Counted from the first letter of the stretch, positions 7,403 to 17,342 are shown. The stretch: DNA of 64,000 nt from Pseudomonas sp. S35 (GCF_009866765.1 NZ_CP019431.1:2232001-2296000), one strand, 5' to 3'. Numbers and translations are program-made. Notes: generated from the sequence alone by a model not told the origin.

Positions 7403-9142
7403 TCAGAGCTTGGGCAATTGCCCGATACGACTCATCATTTCGGTGACGATCTGCAAGTCCAGCAAGAACTGGTCGACGGTCTTGAACTCGTTGTCGGTGT
7501 GCCCGGTGTATTTCACTTGCGGTCGCGCCAGGCCGAATTGCACGCCATTGGGCAGTTCATGCACGGAGGTCGCGCCGGCCGAAGTGCCGAATTTGTGTTC
7601 CATGCCCAGGTTTTCGCTGGCGACCGCGAGCAAGGCCTTGACCCATTCCCCTTCCGGGTTGCGGAACATCGGCTCGGCCACCGAGTAGGTAAAGTCCACG
7701 TTGACCTCGGTCTGCTTGTCCCAGGCGCTCAACTTCTCGGCGATCTGAGCCTTGAGTTTCTCCGGGGATTTACCCTTCGGCACTCGCAGGTTTACCGCCA
7801 GCTTGAAGGCTTTGTCATCCAGCCCGACAAAGGTCAGCGAGGTGGTCAGCGGCCCCATGAAATCATCGGAGAAACCCACGCCCAATTTGCCACCCAGGTA
7901 ATCCAGGCCCCAATTGTCGGACGCATACCGCGCAGCGTCGGTGATGTGGTTGTGCTTGAGGGCGATCTTGCCGTCGACACTGTGGATCAGCTCCAGCATG
8001 CGCGCCACCGGGTTGATGCCGGACTCCGGCTCGGAGGAGTGCGCCGACACGCCGGTGACGGTCAGTTTGACGTCCTTGCCGTCGACATTAGCGCTCACCG
8101 CAAAATCACCCCCGTTGCGCTTGGCGTACTCCGTGCCGGCCTTTTGCAGGCTGGCTGCCAATTCGGCAGGCTTGTCGCTGACAAAGGTGGCTACCGACGC
8201 CGAGGGAATCTGGTTGGTGGCCATGCCGCCGGTCATTGCGATGATTTCTGCGCCTTTGCCTTCCCCTTTGCGGCGGGGGAAGGTGGCCATGACGGTGCCA
8301 TAACCTTTTTCGGCAATCACCACCGGGTACCCGCCATCCAGTGCCAGGTTGTATTGCGGCGTGGGGTTGCGTTCGAAGTAGTAAGCAATTGCGTCGCCGG
8401 AGGTTTCTTCGGTGGTGTCCACCAGCAGCTTGAAATTACGCGCCAGCGGCAGCTTTTCTTCCTTGATCACCTTCATGGCATACATTGCCACTACGATGCC
8501 GTTTTTATCATCCTCGGTACCACGCCCATACATGCGGTCCCCGATCAGCGTGACCTTGAATGGGTCGAGCTGGGTGCCGTCTTTCAATACCCAGTTCTCA
8601 GGTGTCACCGGTACCACGTCGGCGTGGGCGTGGATGCCGACCACATCGTCGCCGCTGCCTGCCAGGGTGATTTCGTACACGCGGTTGTCGACGTTGCGGA
8701 AGTTCAGGTCAAAGGTCTTGGCCAGGGCCTGGATCTTGTCGGCAATCCGGATGAATTGCGGGTTCTTGTATTGCGGCACGCCGTCCACGTTGAAGGTCGG
8801 GATTGCCACCAGTTCGCGCAAGGTGTCGAGGGCGGCCTTGCCGTACTTCACGCGGGTGTAGATACCCAGCAAGCGATGGATTTCGTTCTGCTGGTCGGCG
8901 CTCAGGTTCTGGTTGTCGAGGAAGGCACTGATGGCCGCGCCGACGTCAGCGGTTTTGCCCAGGTCGCCCTTGGCCAGGGTGCTGAGGAAACCACGAAAGT
9001 CGCTGACCGACGTTTCGCTGAAGCGCTTCAGAATCGCCGTGCTTTGCTCCGGGGTGAGGTTGGCAAAGGCGGGAGTGCTCACTACCGAAAGGCTCGCCGC
9101 GAACAGGGTCGCCGCCGCCACTTGCTTGAGAGGAAAGTGCAT
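7403..9142 (-). CDS. M20-family dipeptidase, exported
   Basis: 579 residues. The N-terminus MHFPLKQVAAATLFAASLSV...AFA is a Sec signal peptide of about 27 residues. M20 metallopeptidase features follow: GIHAHADVVP with the metal ligand His/Asp, GRGTEDDKNG with the bridging Asp, DTTEETSG with the catalytic Glu pair, a lid/dimerisation domain in the middle, and a C-terminal GHTDNEF histidine. It resembles PepV-like dipeptidases but has an extra N-terminal helical region (about residues 28-130). I chose the ATG at 9142 over the frame start at 9226, because the signal peptide then becomes N-terminal. Role: periplasmic hydrolysis of dipeptides. Confidence 0.88.
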   Translation of the reverse strand: MHFPLKQVAAATLFAASLSVVSTPAFANLTPEQSTAILKRFSETSVSDFRGFLSTLAKGDLGKTADVGAAISAFLDNQNLSADQQNEIHRLLGIYTRVKYGKAALDTLRELVAIPTFNVDGVPQYKNPQFIRIADKIQALAKTFDLNFRNVDNRVYEITLAGSGDDVVGIHAHADVVPVTPENWVLKDGTQLDPFKVTLIGDRMYGRGTEDDKNGIVVAMYAMKVIKEEKLPLARNFKLLVDTTEETSGDAIAYYFERNPTPQYNLALDGGYPVVIAEKGYGTVMATFPRRKGEGKGAEIIAMTGGMATNQIPSASVATFVSDKPAELAASLQKAGTEYAKRNGGDFAVSANVDGKDVKLTVTGVSAHSSEPESGINPVARMLELIHSVDGKIALKHNHITDAARYASDNWGLDYLGGKLGVGFSDDFMGPLTTSLTFVGLDDKAFKLAVNLRVPKGKSPEKLKAQIAEKLSAWDKQTEVNVDFTYSVAEPMFRNPEGEWVKALLAVASENLGMEHKFGTSAGATSVHELPNGVQFGLARPQVKYTGHTDNEFKTVDQFLLDLQIVTEMMSRIGQLPKL

Positions 9143-9358
9143 GGTCAACGGCATTCCTTTGCAAAGGGAAAGTAGGGAGTTTCTGATCAATGTGTCAGAA
9201 ATATTTCCACACACTAACACCGCCAAGGTGTGCCGGGGGAGGCCATGCGCAGGCTTATCTAAAAACTCGATAGCACTCCAAAATGCGCGCGTTGCAACGC
9301 TGTAGCCTGCGGTTTAGAGGCCGCGCAGCTCATAGTGCCCGAATGGGGCGGTCGCGAT

Positions 9359-9985
9359 TCAGTCCAGGCTGTAACGCACCGACAACGTGCCCTTTTTTTC
9401 CGACAGGGCCAGGATCGTCACTGCACCCAACTCGCCCAGTGTCTGCACATGGGTACCGCCGCAAGCGTAGGCGGGCAACTCACCGAAACCGACTTCGCGG
9501 GTGCCGTCGTCCAGGGCCATATGGCGTGGGTAGTCTGCGGCGATCCATTGGTTGATCTGCTGCTGAAGGCGCTCGGCGTCGAGGGCCTGCGCGGTTTCGC
9601 CACGAATAAAGGTGATCTTGCCTTCGCCCGGCCAGTGGTGGGCCTTGATCGGCATCCAGCCCAAGGTTTCGCCGGCGTTGCCTATCAAGTGCCCGGCGGA
9701 GTGCAGGCGTGTGTGCAGGGCGCGGCGTGGTTCATCGACCCGCGCAATGATGGGCCCCGGCGCCACAGGTTGGTTGACGTAGTGCACCACGCGATCAGCT
9801 TCCTGGGTGACGCGCAGTACCCGAGCGTCACCCAGCCAGCCGGTGTCGAACGGCTGGCCACCGCCTTGGGGGTGGAAAATCGTCGATTGCAAAACCACCG
9901 CAAACTGGTCTTCGCAGGGCGCGCAGCTCAGCACTTCAAGCTCGGCGCTGAGGTGATCGTGGGTGAAAAACAGGCGCTCGGTCAT
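9359..9985 (-). CDS. Alanyl-tRNA editing protein (AlaX-type)
   Basis: 208 residues similar to the AlaRS editing domain found as a free protein. The Zn ligands are visible as HTRLH (HxxxH, around residue 90) and CGGTH (CxxxH, around residue 182), together with the family motif IFHPQGGGQPFDTG near residue 35. The role is deacylation of Ser-tRNA-Ala or Gly-tRNA-Ala in the cytoplasm. The start is uncertain: ATGs also occur at 9994 and 10000, and none has a strong ribosome site. It is divergent from a LysR gene, with about 90 bp between them. Confidence 0.88.
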   Translation of the reverse strand: MTERLFFTHDHLSAELEVLSCAPCEDQFAVVLQSTIFHPQGGGQPFDTGWLGDARVLRVTQEADRVVHYVNQPVAPGPIIARVDEPRRALHTRLHSAGHLIGNAGETLGWMPIKAHHWPGEGKITFIRGETAQALDAERLQQQINQWIAADYPRHMALDDGTREVGFGELPAYACGGTHVQTLGELGAVTILALSEKKGTLSVRYSLD

Positions 9986-10074
9986 TTTATACATCCGCAT
10001 CAGGGTTCTACGGGCAGTATAAATAGCGCTCGGATGGGTGATAATCCGTTCAATTATCAATGGACCTGTGCGTC

Positions 10075-11022
10075 ATGAGCATCAATCTTCCATTACCGTT
10101 GCTGGGTGAAATGGCGATTTTCGTCAAGGTGGTAGAGACCGGCAGCTTCTCCGAAGCGGCGCGTCAGTTGAGTGTTTCGCCGTCGGCGGTGAGCCGCAGT
10201 ATTTCGCGCCTGGAAAAAGCCCTGGCCACCCGCTTGCTGCAACGTACCACACGCAAACTGCGTCTGAGCGAGGGCGGTGAAGAGGCCTTCAAGCGCTGCC
10301 AGGAGATGGTCAACGCGGCGCGTTCGGTAATGGAGATCAGTGGCCAGTTCACTCACGAAGCCGAGGGCTTGGTGCGGGTCAGCGTGCCCAAGGCAGTGGG
10401 ACGGTTTGTGGTGCATCCACACATGCCGGAGTTTCTGCGGCGTTATCCCAAGGTGGATGTGCAACTGATCCTTGAGGACCGGCACGTGGACATGATCGAT
10501 GACAATGTTGACCTGAGCATCCGCATCACCGACAGCCCGCCGCCGGGTCTGGTGGGGCGGCAGTTATTGCCGATTGAGCATTTGCTGTGTGCCACACCGC
10601 AGTATCTGGCCGAGTACGGTACGCCGCAGCATCCCCACGATTTGCTGGAGCACAGCTGTATCTACCTGGGCGAAACCCCGGGCGACTCGCGCTGGAAACT
10701 GCGCCAGGGCGGCAAGGCGGTGACTGTTGGCGTGCGCGGGCGTTACGCGGCGAACCACACGGGTGTGCGGCTGGATGCGGTGTTGCAGCACGTGGGGATT
10801 GGCAGCTTGCCGTACTTCACGGCGCGCCATGCGTTGGAAGAGGGGCGATTGGTGCAGGTGCTGCCGGGGTGGGATTTCATTGCGTCCTACCATGGCGAGG
10901 CGTGGTTGCTGCATTCGCCCACGCGATACCTGCCGCCGAAGCTGCGGGTGTTTATTGATTATCTGGTGGAATGCATGGCGAAGGAGCCGACATTGCGTCG
11001 GCCCTCTGGCGGGGTTGGCTGA
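10075..11022 (+). CDS. LysR-family transcriptional regulator
   Basis: 315 residues. The N-terminal winged HTH reads FSEAARQLSVSPSAVSRSISRLEKAL around residues 24-50, followed by RLLQRTTRKLRLSEGG. The effector-binding domain begins near residue 95 (GLVRVSVPKAVGRFVVHPHM), typical of the CrgA-like subgroup. ATG 10075 is preferred, since the family starts a few residues before the helix; an ATG at 10060 is also in frame. The target is unknown; the divergent alanyl-tRNA editing gene is the obvious candidate. Its stop abuts the stop of the convergent PA2817-like gene. Confidence 0.9.
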   Translation: MSINLPLPLLGEMAIFVKVVETGSFSEAARQLSVSPSAVSRSISRLEKALATRLLQRTTRKLRLSEGGEEAFKRCQEMVNAARSVMEISGQFTHEAEGLVRVSVPKAVGRFVVHPHMPEFLRRYPKVDVQLILEDRHVDMIDDNVDLSIRITDSPPPGLVGRQLLPIEHLLCATPQYLAEYGTPQHPHDLLEHSCIYLGETPGDSRWKLRQGGKAVTVGVRGRYAANHTGVRLDAVLQHVGIGSLPYFTARHALEEGRLVQVLPGWDFIASYHGEAWLLHSPTRYLPPKLRVFIDYLVECMAKEPTLRRPSGGVG

Positions 11023-11430
11023 TCAGTGCTTGCTCTGATCCTGCGGCATCGCCAGCAGTTGCTTTTCCTGGTTCCAGTCGAACGGTTCGTCGTTCTGTTC
11101 GGCCTCGAAGCGGCGTTCTTCCAAGGCCTGGTACAGGTCCAGTTCTTCGTCGGGCATGAAGTGCAGGCAATCGCCGCCGAAGAACCACAGCAGGTCGCGT
11201 GGTACCAAGTGGGCAATTTGCGGGTAGCGCAGGATGACCTGGCTCATCAAATCCTGGCCCAGGTACTGGCTTTCGATCGGGTCGATCGGCAGCAGCGCGC
11301 GCAATTCGTCGAAGCGCTCCAGGAACAGGGTGTGGCTTTCCTCGGGCACCTGTTCGGCTTCGCCGACGGCAACCAGGATGCTGCGCAGGTGGTCGAGCAA
11401 GACGAGATGATCGGCAACGACGTTGGACAC
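11023..11430 (-). CDS. PA2817-family conserved hypothetical protein
   Basis: 135 residues, acidic, no signal or membrane segment. It matches the small protein that pseudomonads keep beside fadE (PA2817 in P. aeruginosa, by recall); the central FFGGDCLHFMPDEELDLYQALEERR is characteristic. The start is a GTG with AGAGGA upstream. It lies downstream of fadE on the same strand, but a strong terminator separates them, so it may have its own promoter or depend on read-through. Function unknown. Confidence 0.8.
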   Translation of the reverse strand: MSNVVADHLVLLDHLRSILVAVGEAEQVPEESHTLFLERFDELRALLPIDPIESQYLGQDLMSQVILRYPQIAHLVPRDLLWFFGGDCLHFMPDEELDLYQALEERRFEAEQNDEPFDWNQEKQLLAMPQDQSKH

Positions 11431-11450
11431 GAGATAAGTCCTCTAAAGCA

Positions 11451-11486
11451 AAAACGGGCGCGAGAGTATATAGCCCTCGCGCCCGT
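11451..11486 (-). terminator. fadE terminator
   Basis: An 11-bp GC-rich stem, ACGGGCGCGAG/CTCGCGCCCGT (11454-11464, 11476-11486), then TTTTGC on the minus strand, 20 bp beyond the fadE stop. Confidence 0.85.
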
Positions 11487-11505
11487 ATTTATATGACCGC
11501 TCGAC

Positions 11506-13953
11506 TCAGCGGACTTTACCCTCGGCCTGGGTCAGCTCCTCCTTGCTGAAATCATCCACGTCGATCACCTTGCGCCGAGCGGCTTCGGCGTCACGCAGGG
11601 TCTGCGCTTCGGCGGGCTGCAGCACGCCCGCCTGCAGCGCGGCATCAATGGCATGTTCGCCGGCAGTTGGTTTGACTTGGCCGCTTTTCAATGCGGTATG
11701 CAGTTTTTTCTGCAACGGATGGCTGGCGCCGAGCAGGTCGTAGGCATGTTGCAAGGCGCCCACCGGATCGTCCGCCGATTGCGGGCGGTAGCAGCCGGCC
11801 AGCAATTCTTCCAGGGTCGGGTCGCCTTTGGCACGGCCAATCACGGCGGCGACTTCGGCATCCAGCGCATCGGACGGCCCGGTGTGGCGACGGCCGAACG
11901 GAAACACGATCACCCGCAGCAGGCAGCCAAGCACCTTGTTCGGGAAGTTGCTCAGCAACTCATCCAACGCGCGCTCCGACTCGCCGAGGCTTTCTTCCAT
12001 GGCCCAGGCGAACAGCGGTTCCAGGTGGTCCGGTGAATCCAGGTCGTGGTAGCGCTTGAGCGCAGCCGAGGCCAGGTACATGTGGCTCAGCACATCTCCG
12101 AGGCGTGCCGACAGGCGTTCGCGGCGTTTCAGTTCGCCGCCCAGCAGCATCATGCTCAAGTCCGCAAGCAGGGCGAACGCCGCTGCCTGACGGTTGAGTG
12201 CGCGGAAGTAGCCCTGGCTCAAGCGGTTGCCCGGCGCTTTTTCGAAACGGCCAATGCCGAGGTTCAACACCAGGGTGCTGGCGGCATTGCTCACGGCGAA
12301 ACCGATGTGTTGCATCAGCAGGCCGTCGAACTCCTTCAGCGCCTGGTCATGGTCTTCGCGGCCGGCCAGGGCCATTTCCTTGAGCACGAACGGATGGCAG
12401 CGGATGGCGCCCTGGCCAAAGATCATCAGGTTGCGCGAGAGGATATTCGCGCCTTCGACGGTGATGAATATCGGCGCGCCTTGCCAGCTACGGCCCAGGT
12501 AGTTGTTCGGGCCCATGATGATGCCCTTGCCGCCGTGCACGTCCATTGCGTGGCTGATGCACTCGCGGCCGCGCTCGGTGAGGTGGTACTTGAGGATCGC
12601 CGACAGCACCGAAGGTTTTTCCCCCAGGTCGACGGCATTGGCGGTGAGCATGCGCGCGCTGTCCATCAGCCAGGCGTTGCCGCCGATGCGCGCCAGGGCT
12701 TGCTGGATACCTTCGAAGGCCGATAGCGGTACGTTGAATTGTTCACGCACCTGGGCGTACTGGCCGGTCACCAGGCTGGTGAACTTGGCCGCGCCGGTAC
12801 CCACCGCCGGCAGGGAAATCGAACGGCCCACCGACAGGCAATTCATCAGCATCATCCAGCCCTTGCCGAGCATTTCCTGGCCGCCGATGAGGAACTCCAG
12901 AGGGATGAACACATCCTTGCCGGAGTTTGGGCCGTTCATGAACGCAGCACCCAGCGGCAAATGACGACGGCCGATCTCCACGCCGGGAGTGTCGGTGGGG
13001 ATCAGCGCCAGGCTGATGCCCAGGTCTTCTTCTTCGCCCAGCAGATGGTCCGGGTCGTGGGCCTTGAAGGCCAGCCCGAGCAGGGTCGCGACCGGCCCGA
13101 GGGTGATGTAGCGTTTTTCCCAGTTCAGGCGCAGGCCTAGGGTTTCCTTGCCTTCCCACTCACCTTTGCAGATCACCCCGGTGTCGGGCATGGCGCCCGC
13201 ATCGGAGCCGGCCAGCGGACCGGTCAGGGCGAAGCACGGGATGTCATCGCCACGGGCCAGGCGTGGCAGGTAATGGTTGCGTTGTTCGTCGGTGCCGTAG
13301 TGCAGCAGCAGTTCTGCCGGGCCGAGGGAGTTGGGCACCATCACGGTGGACGCCAGGTCGCCGCTGCGGGTCGCAAGCTTCATGGCGACCTGGGAGTGGG
13401 CGTAGGCGGAGAAACCCTTGCCGCCGTATTCCTTGGGGATGATCAGTGCGAAAAAACCGTGGGTCTTGATGTGCTCCCAGGCTGCGGGCGGCAGGTCCAT
13501 GGCCTGGCCGATTTCCCAGTCGCTGACCATCGCACAGAGTTCTTCGGTCGGGCCGTCGATAAAGGCCTGTTCCTCTTCGGTCAGTTGCACCTTGGGGTAG
13601 GCCAGCAACTTGTCCCAATCGGGGCGGCCGCTGAACAGCTCGCCGTCCCACCAAACGGTGCCGGCATCGATGGCGTCTCGCTCGGTTTCGGACATGGGCG
13701 GCAGGACTTTCTGGAACCAACTGAACAGCGGCTTGGTGAAGTATTGGCGGCGCAGGTCGGGCAGCAGCAAGGGCGCTGCGACCAGGGCGATCAGCACCCA
13801 GAAGATCAGCAGCAGCCAACCCGGTGCATGGCTCCAGGCGCCCATCGCCAATAGGTAGACGGCAACCACGCCCAAGGCGGGCAGGGGCGCGGTGCGGCGG
13901 TGTGCCAGGTAGGCAATGCCGACCACCAGAACCAGTATCCACAACAACAGCAT
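11506..13953 (-). CDS. fadE: Acyl-CoA dehydrogenase FadE
   Basis: 815 residues, the length of E. coli FadE (814) and about twice a normal acyl-CoA dehydrogenase. Two N-terminal membrane segments (residues 1-60) precede the flavoprotein core. Visible parts: IIPKEYGGKGFSAYAHS, PCFALTGPLAGSDAG (FAD/substrate binding), and HGGKGIIMGPNNYLGRSW. The C-terminal third is the DUF1974-type extension specific to FadE. It catalyses the first oxidation step of fatty-acid beta-oxidation. The ATG at 13953 has GGAGG 7 nt upstream and is preferred over the TTG at 13959. Confidence 0.93.
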   Translation of the reverse strand: MLLLWILVLVVGIAYLAHRRTAPLPALGVVAVYLLAMGAWSHAPGWLLLIFWVLIALVAAPLLLPDLRRQYFTKPLFSWFQKVLPPMSETERDAIDAGTVWWDGELFSGRPDWDKLLAYPKVQLTEEEQAFIDGPTEELCAMVSDWEIGQAMDLPPAAWEHIKTHGFFALIIPKEYGGKGFSAYAHSQVAMKLATRSGDLASTVMVPNSLGPAELLLHYGTDEQRNHYLPRLARGDDIPCFALTGPLAGSDAGAMPDTGVICKGEWEGKETLGLRLNWEKRYITLGPVATLLGLAFKAHDPDHLLGEEEDLGISLALIPTDTPGVEIGRRHLPLGAAFMNGPNSGKDVFIPLEFLIGGQEMLGKGWMMLMNCLSVGRSISLPAVGTGAAKFTSLVTGQYAQVREQFNVPLSAFEGIQQALARIGGNAWLMDSARMLTANAVDLGEKPSVLSAILKYHLTERGRECISHAMDVHGGKGIIMGPNNYLGRSWQGAPIFITVEGANILSRNLMIFGQGAIRCHPFVLKEMALAGREDHDQALKEFDGLLMQHIGFAVSNAASTLVLNLGIGRFEKAPGNRLSQGYFRALNRQAAAFALLADLSMMLLGGELKRRERLSARLGDVLSHMYLASAALKRYHDLDSPDHLEPLFAWAMEESLGESERALDELLSNFPNKVLGCLLRVIVFPFGRRHTGPSDALDAEVAAVIGRAKGDPTLEELLAGCYRPQSADDPVGALQHAYDLLGASHPLQKKLHTALKSGQVKPTAGEHAIDAALQAGVLQPAEAQTLRDAEAARRKVIDVDDFSKEELTQAEGKVR

Positions 13954-14144
13954 ATTCAATCCTCCGTGAAACCAGGGGCGAAACCACCAGGGAGCTTAGT
14001 CGGCATCCGAGAAAGCGCGGCAGTCAGGGTGTAACGAGTTGTACGCAAAGCGCCGATCCACAGGCGCCGACTTTTGGCCGAATCGTCGTTATCGCTATGG
14101 CAGGCCTGTCATTAAACTCCAGGCTTCCTTCGGAGATAACGCTC

Positions 14145-14804
14145 ATGGAAACGTACCTCAGTCCCAGCCGCTTCATCGATAGTGACCACCCTGCGGTGGT
14201 GGAGTTCGCCGAAAAATATCGCGGAACCCGTGCGGATTTAACTGACCAGGCAGTCAGCCTCTATTACGCCGTGCGCGAAGCGGTGCGCTACAACCCCTAC
14301 ACTTTCAGCCGCGACCCAGACACCTTGACCGCCAGCTTTGCCTTGGCCACCCGTGAGAGCTACTGCGTGCCCAAGGCCACCTTGCTCGCCGCCTGCGCCC
14401 GCCACTGTGGCATCCCGGCGCGCATTGGCCTGGCGGATGTGCGCAACCACCTGTCGACTCCACGCCTGCTCGCGCTGCTCAAGAGTGATGTGTTCGCCAT
14501 GCACGGTTACACCGAGCTGTACCTGGATGGTCGCTGGGTCAAGGCCACGCCGGCGTTCAATCAGCAACTGTGCGAGGTGTTCGACGTGCCGCCACTGGAC
14601 TTCGATGGGCGCAACGACAGCGTGTTCCACGCGTTCAATCGCCAGGGCCAGCGTTCGATGGAGTACGTGATGGACCATGGGCAATTTGCCGATGTGCCCG
14701 AGCAATTGTTTTTCACCCATATTCAGAAGTGTTACCCGCACCTGTTTGGCGAGGGCACGCCAAAGCTGTTGGGCGACTTGCAGAGCGATTTAAGCCGCGG
14801 GTGA
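14145..14804 (+). CDS. Transglutaminase-like domain protein
   Basis: 219 residues. The cysteine-protease-like triad of the transglutaminase fold is visible: Cys in ESYCVPKATLLAACAR, His in HGYTELYLDGRWVKATPAF, and Asp a little after, the arrangement seen in cytosolic bacterial members. There is no signal peptide. ATG 14145 is preceded by GGAG with good spacing; the longer upstream frame is overlapped by the fadE 5' region. It could act as an amidase or peptidase on small substrates; the true reaction is unknown. Next gene (GST) is 56 bp downstream. Confidence 0.82.
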   Translation: METYLSPSRFIDSDHPAVVEFAEKYRGTRADLTDQAVSLYYAVREAVRYNPYTFSRDPDTLTASFALATRESYCVPKATLLAACARHCGIPARIGLADVRNHLSTPRLLALLKSDVFAMHGYTELYLDGRWVKATPAFNQQLCEVFDVPPLDFDGRNDSVFHAFNRQGQRSMEYVMDHGQFADVPEQLFFTHIQKCYPHLFGEGTPKLLGDLQSDLSRG

Positions 14805-14860
14805 ACCGGCGTATGCTGCTGCGTCCATAAAGCCATGTTCATCAACAATAAGGCGCGGTC

Positions 14861-15478
14861 ATGCTGAAGATCTGGGGTCGTAAAAATTCATCAAACGTCA
14901 GGAAGGCACTGTGGTGCGCCGAGGAACTCGGCCTGGACTATGAAGCAATTGATGCGGGCGGGGCTTTTGGTGTGGTCGACACCCCGCAATACCGGGCGTT
15001 GAATCCCAACGGCCGGGTGCCGATGATTCAAGACGGCGACTTTGTGTTGTGGGAGTCCAACACCATCGTGCGTTACCTCTGCGCCAAGCACGCCTCGCAG
15101 TTTTACCCAAGTGACCTGCAAGCCCGGGCCAACGCCGAAAAGTGGATGGACTGGACTACCTCGACCCTGGCCGAGCCCTTCAAGATCGTGTTCTGGGGTG
15201 TGTTGCGTACCCCGGCGGAAAAACAGAACTGGGATAACATCCACGCAGGGCGCCAAGTCTGTATCGATGCGCTCAAAACAGTCGATCAGGCCCTTGCCGA
15301 GCAGCCTTATCTGTCCGGCAGCGCGTTCGGCATGGGCGATATCCCCTTGGGCTGCTTCGCCTACGCCTGGTTCGAGATGCCTATCGAAAGGCCTGCAATG
15401 CCCAATCTAGAGGCGTGGTATCAACGCCTGCAACAACGCCCGGCGTACCGCAAAGCGGTCATGACCGCGTTGACTTAA
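14861..15478 (+). CDS. Glutathione S-transferase family protein
   Basis: 205 residues in two domains. The thioredoxin-like N-terminal part (1-80) contains SSNVRKALWCAEELGLDYE, NPNGRVPMIQD (cis-Pro glutathione site), and WESNTIVRYL. The helical C-terminal domain has SGSAFGMGDIPLGCFAYAW, with the conserved N-capping Asp of the helix core. Ser11 is the likely glutathione-activating residue. It acts in the cytosol; the electrophile is unknown. It may be co-transcribed with the transglutaminase-like gene. Confidence 0.9.
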   Translation: MLKIWGRKNSSNVRKALWCAEELGLDYEAIDAGGAFGVVDTPQYRALNPNGRVPMIQDGDFVLWESNTIVRYLCAKHASQFYPSDLQARANAEKWMDWTTSTLAEPFKIVFWGVLRTPAEKQNWDNIHAGRQVCIDALKTVDQALAEQPYLSGSAFGMGDIPLGCFAYAWFEMPIERPAMPNLEAWYQRLQQRPAYRKAVMTALT

Positions 15479-15612
15479 TACTGACTATTAATACAGGTGA
15501 CTGTACTTGTGCGGCGCGGGCAAGCACCATGCTTGTCATGCGCCGCCGTTGAACTACGTGGGCTGCGCGCTCATCTACTCTTTCCATTCCCTTCTTTGGT
15601 GCGTATTCCGAT

Positions 15613-16545
15613 ATGAGTTCCGCTCTGTCCATCCGGCAGCTAACCAAAACCTACGGCAACGGTTTCCAGGCCCTGAGTGGTATCGATCTGGACGTTGCCG
15701 AAGGTGACTTCTTTGCCTTGCTCGGCCCCAACGGTGCCGGCAAATCCACCACCATCGGCATCCTCTCCACCCTGGTCAACAAGACCAGCGGCACGGTGAA
15801 TATCTTCGGCCATGACCTGGATAAATCCCCGGCGGCGCTCAAGCGTTCCATCGGCGTGGTGCCCCAGGAATTCAACTTCAACCAGTTTGAGAAAACCTTC
15901 GATATCGTTGTGACCCAGGCCGGTTACTACGGCATCCCGTCGAAAGTCGCCAAGGAGCGCGCCGAGCAGTACCTGACCCAACTGGGCCTGTGGGACAAGC
16001 GCGACGTGCCATCCCGTTCGTTGTCCGGCGGTATGAAGCGTCGCCTGATGATCGCCCGCGCACTGGTGCATGAACCGCGCCTGCTGATCCTCGATGAGCC
16101 CACCGCTGGGGTGGACATCGAACTGCGCCGTTCGATGTGGACCTTCCTCACTGAGCTGAACGAGAAGGGCATCACCATCATCCTCACCACCCATTACCTG
16201 GAAGAGGCTGAGCAACTGTGCCGCAACATCGGCATCATCGACCACGGCACCATCGTCGAGAACACCAGCATGCGCAACCTGCTGGGCCAGTTGCATGTGG
16301 AAACGTTCCTGCTCGACCTGAAGAACAACCTGTCGGCGCCGCCGCAACTGCTCGGCTACCCGAGCCGCCTAGTGGACAGTCACACCCTGGAAGTCCAGGT
16401 GGACAAGGCCATGGGTATCACCGCGCTGTTCACGCAGTTGGCAACCCAGAACATCGAAGTGCTGAGCCTGCGTAACAAAACCAATCGCCTTGAGGAGTTG
16501 TTCGTGTCCCTGGTGGAGAAGAATCTGACGAAGGTGGCGGTATGA
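15613..16545 (+). CDS. yadG: ABC exporter ATP-binding protein, YadG-like
   Basis: 310 residues, matching E. coli YadG closely in length and sequence. Walker A is GPNGAGKST (near 40), the signature is LSGGMKRRLMIARAL (near 136), Walker B is LLILDEPTAGVD (near 155), and the switch His lies in LTTHYLEEAEQLCRNIGII. The C-terminal extension ends in RLEELFVSLVEKNL. It powers the ABC-2 permease encoded next; the genes share the overlap ATGA, so they are translationally coupled. The substrate is unknown. Confidence 0.93.
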   Translation: MSSALSIRQLTKTYGNGFQALSGIDLDVAEGDFFALLGPNGAGKSTTIGILSTLVNKTSGTVNIFGHDLDKSPAALKRSIGVVPQEFNFNQFEKTFDIVVTQAGYYGIPSKVAKERAEQYLTQLGLWDKRDVPSRSLSGGMKRRLMIARALVHEPRLLILDEPTAGVDIELRRSMWTFLTELNEKGITIILTTHYLEEAEQLCRNIGIIDHGTIVENTSMRNLLGQLHVETFLLDLKNNLSAPPQLLGYPSRLVDSHTLEVQVDKAMGITALFTQLATQNIEVLSLRNKTNRLEELFVSLVEKNLTKVAV

Positions 16546-17321
16546 GTTCCGAACTGCAACCCAACCTCGTCGCGCTGCAAACCATCGTTTACCGCGAAGT
16601 GAAACGCTTTACCCGGATCTGGCCGCAGACCCTGCTACCGCCGGCGATCACCATGGTCTTGTACTTCGTGATCTTCGGTAACCTGATCGGCCGGCAGATC
16701 GGCGACATGGGTGGTTTCACCTACATGGAATACATCGTGCCGGGCCTGATCATGATGTCGGTGATCACCAACTCCTACGGCAACGTGGTGTCGAGTTTCT
16801 TCGGCAGCAAGTTCCAGCGCTCCATCGAAGAACTGATGGTGTCGCCGGTGTCGCCGCACACCATCCTGCTCGGCTACACCGCAGGCGGCGTGTTGCGTGG
16901 CTTGATGGTCGGGGTGATCGTGACGCTGTTGTCATTGTTCTTCACTCACCTGCAGGTGCATCACCTCGGGGTCACCATTCTGGTGGTGGTACTGACGGCG
17001 ACGATCTTCTCGCTGCTGGGGTTCATCAATGCCGTGTTTGCGCGCAACTTCGATGATATTTCAATCATCCCAACGTTCGTGCTGACGCCGTTGACCTACT
17101 TGGGCGGGGTGTTCTACTCCATCAGCTTGTTGCCGCCGTTCTGGCAGACCGTGTCGCTGGCCAACCCGGTGCTGCACATGGTCAACGCCTTCCGCTACGG
17201 CATCCTGGGCGTGTCGGATATCAAGATCAGCGTAGCGATTACCTTCATGATCGTGGCGACCATCGTCTTGTATATCGGCTGCGCGAAATTGCTGGTGAGC
17301 GGGCGCGGCATGCGTACATAA
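16542..17321 (+). CDS. yadH: ABC-2 type permease, YadH-like
   Basis: 259 residues with six predicted membrane helices and the ABC-2 core: IVPGLIMMSVITNSYGNVVSSFFGSKFQRSIEELMVSPVSPH, the amphipathic coupling region, and LTPLTYLGGVFYSI before the last helices. It pairs with the upstream ATPase, forming a dimeric exporter in the inner membrane. The family is linked to polysaccharide or drug export, but no substrate has been shown for YadGH that can be inferred here. Confidence 0.92.
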   Translation: MSSELQPNLVALQTIVYREVKRFTRIWPQTLLPPAITMVLYFVIFGNLIGRQIGDMGGFTYMEYIVPGLIMMSVITNSYGNVVSSFFGSKFQRSIEELMVSPVSPHTILLGYTAGGVLRGLMVGVIVTLLSLFFTHLQVHHLGVTILVVVLTATIFSLLGFINAVFARNFDDISIIPTFVLTPLTYLGGVFYSISLLPPFWQTVSLANPVLHMVNAFRYGILGVSDIKISVAITFMIVATIVLYIGCAKLLVSGRGMRT

Positions 17322-17342
17322 CTCATTGAATGCATCTGGGAA

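Noticed and set aside
7388..9175. 595-codon plus-strand ORF
   Set aside because: It is the antisense of the M20 peptidase gene, and the opposite strand shows signal peptide, metal sites and family length.
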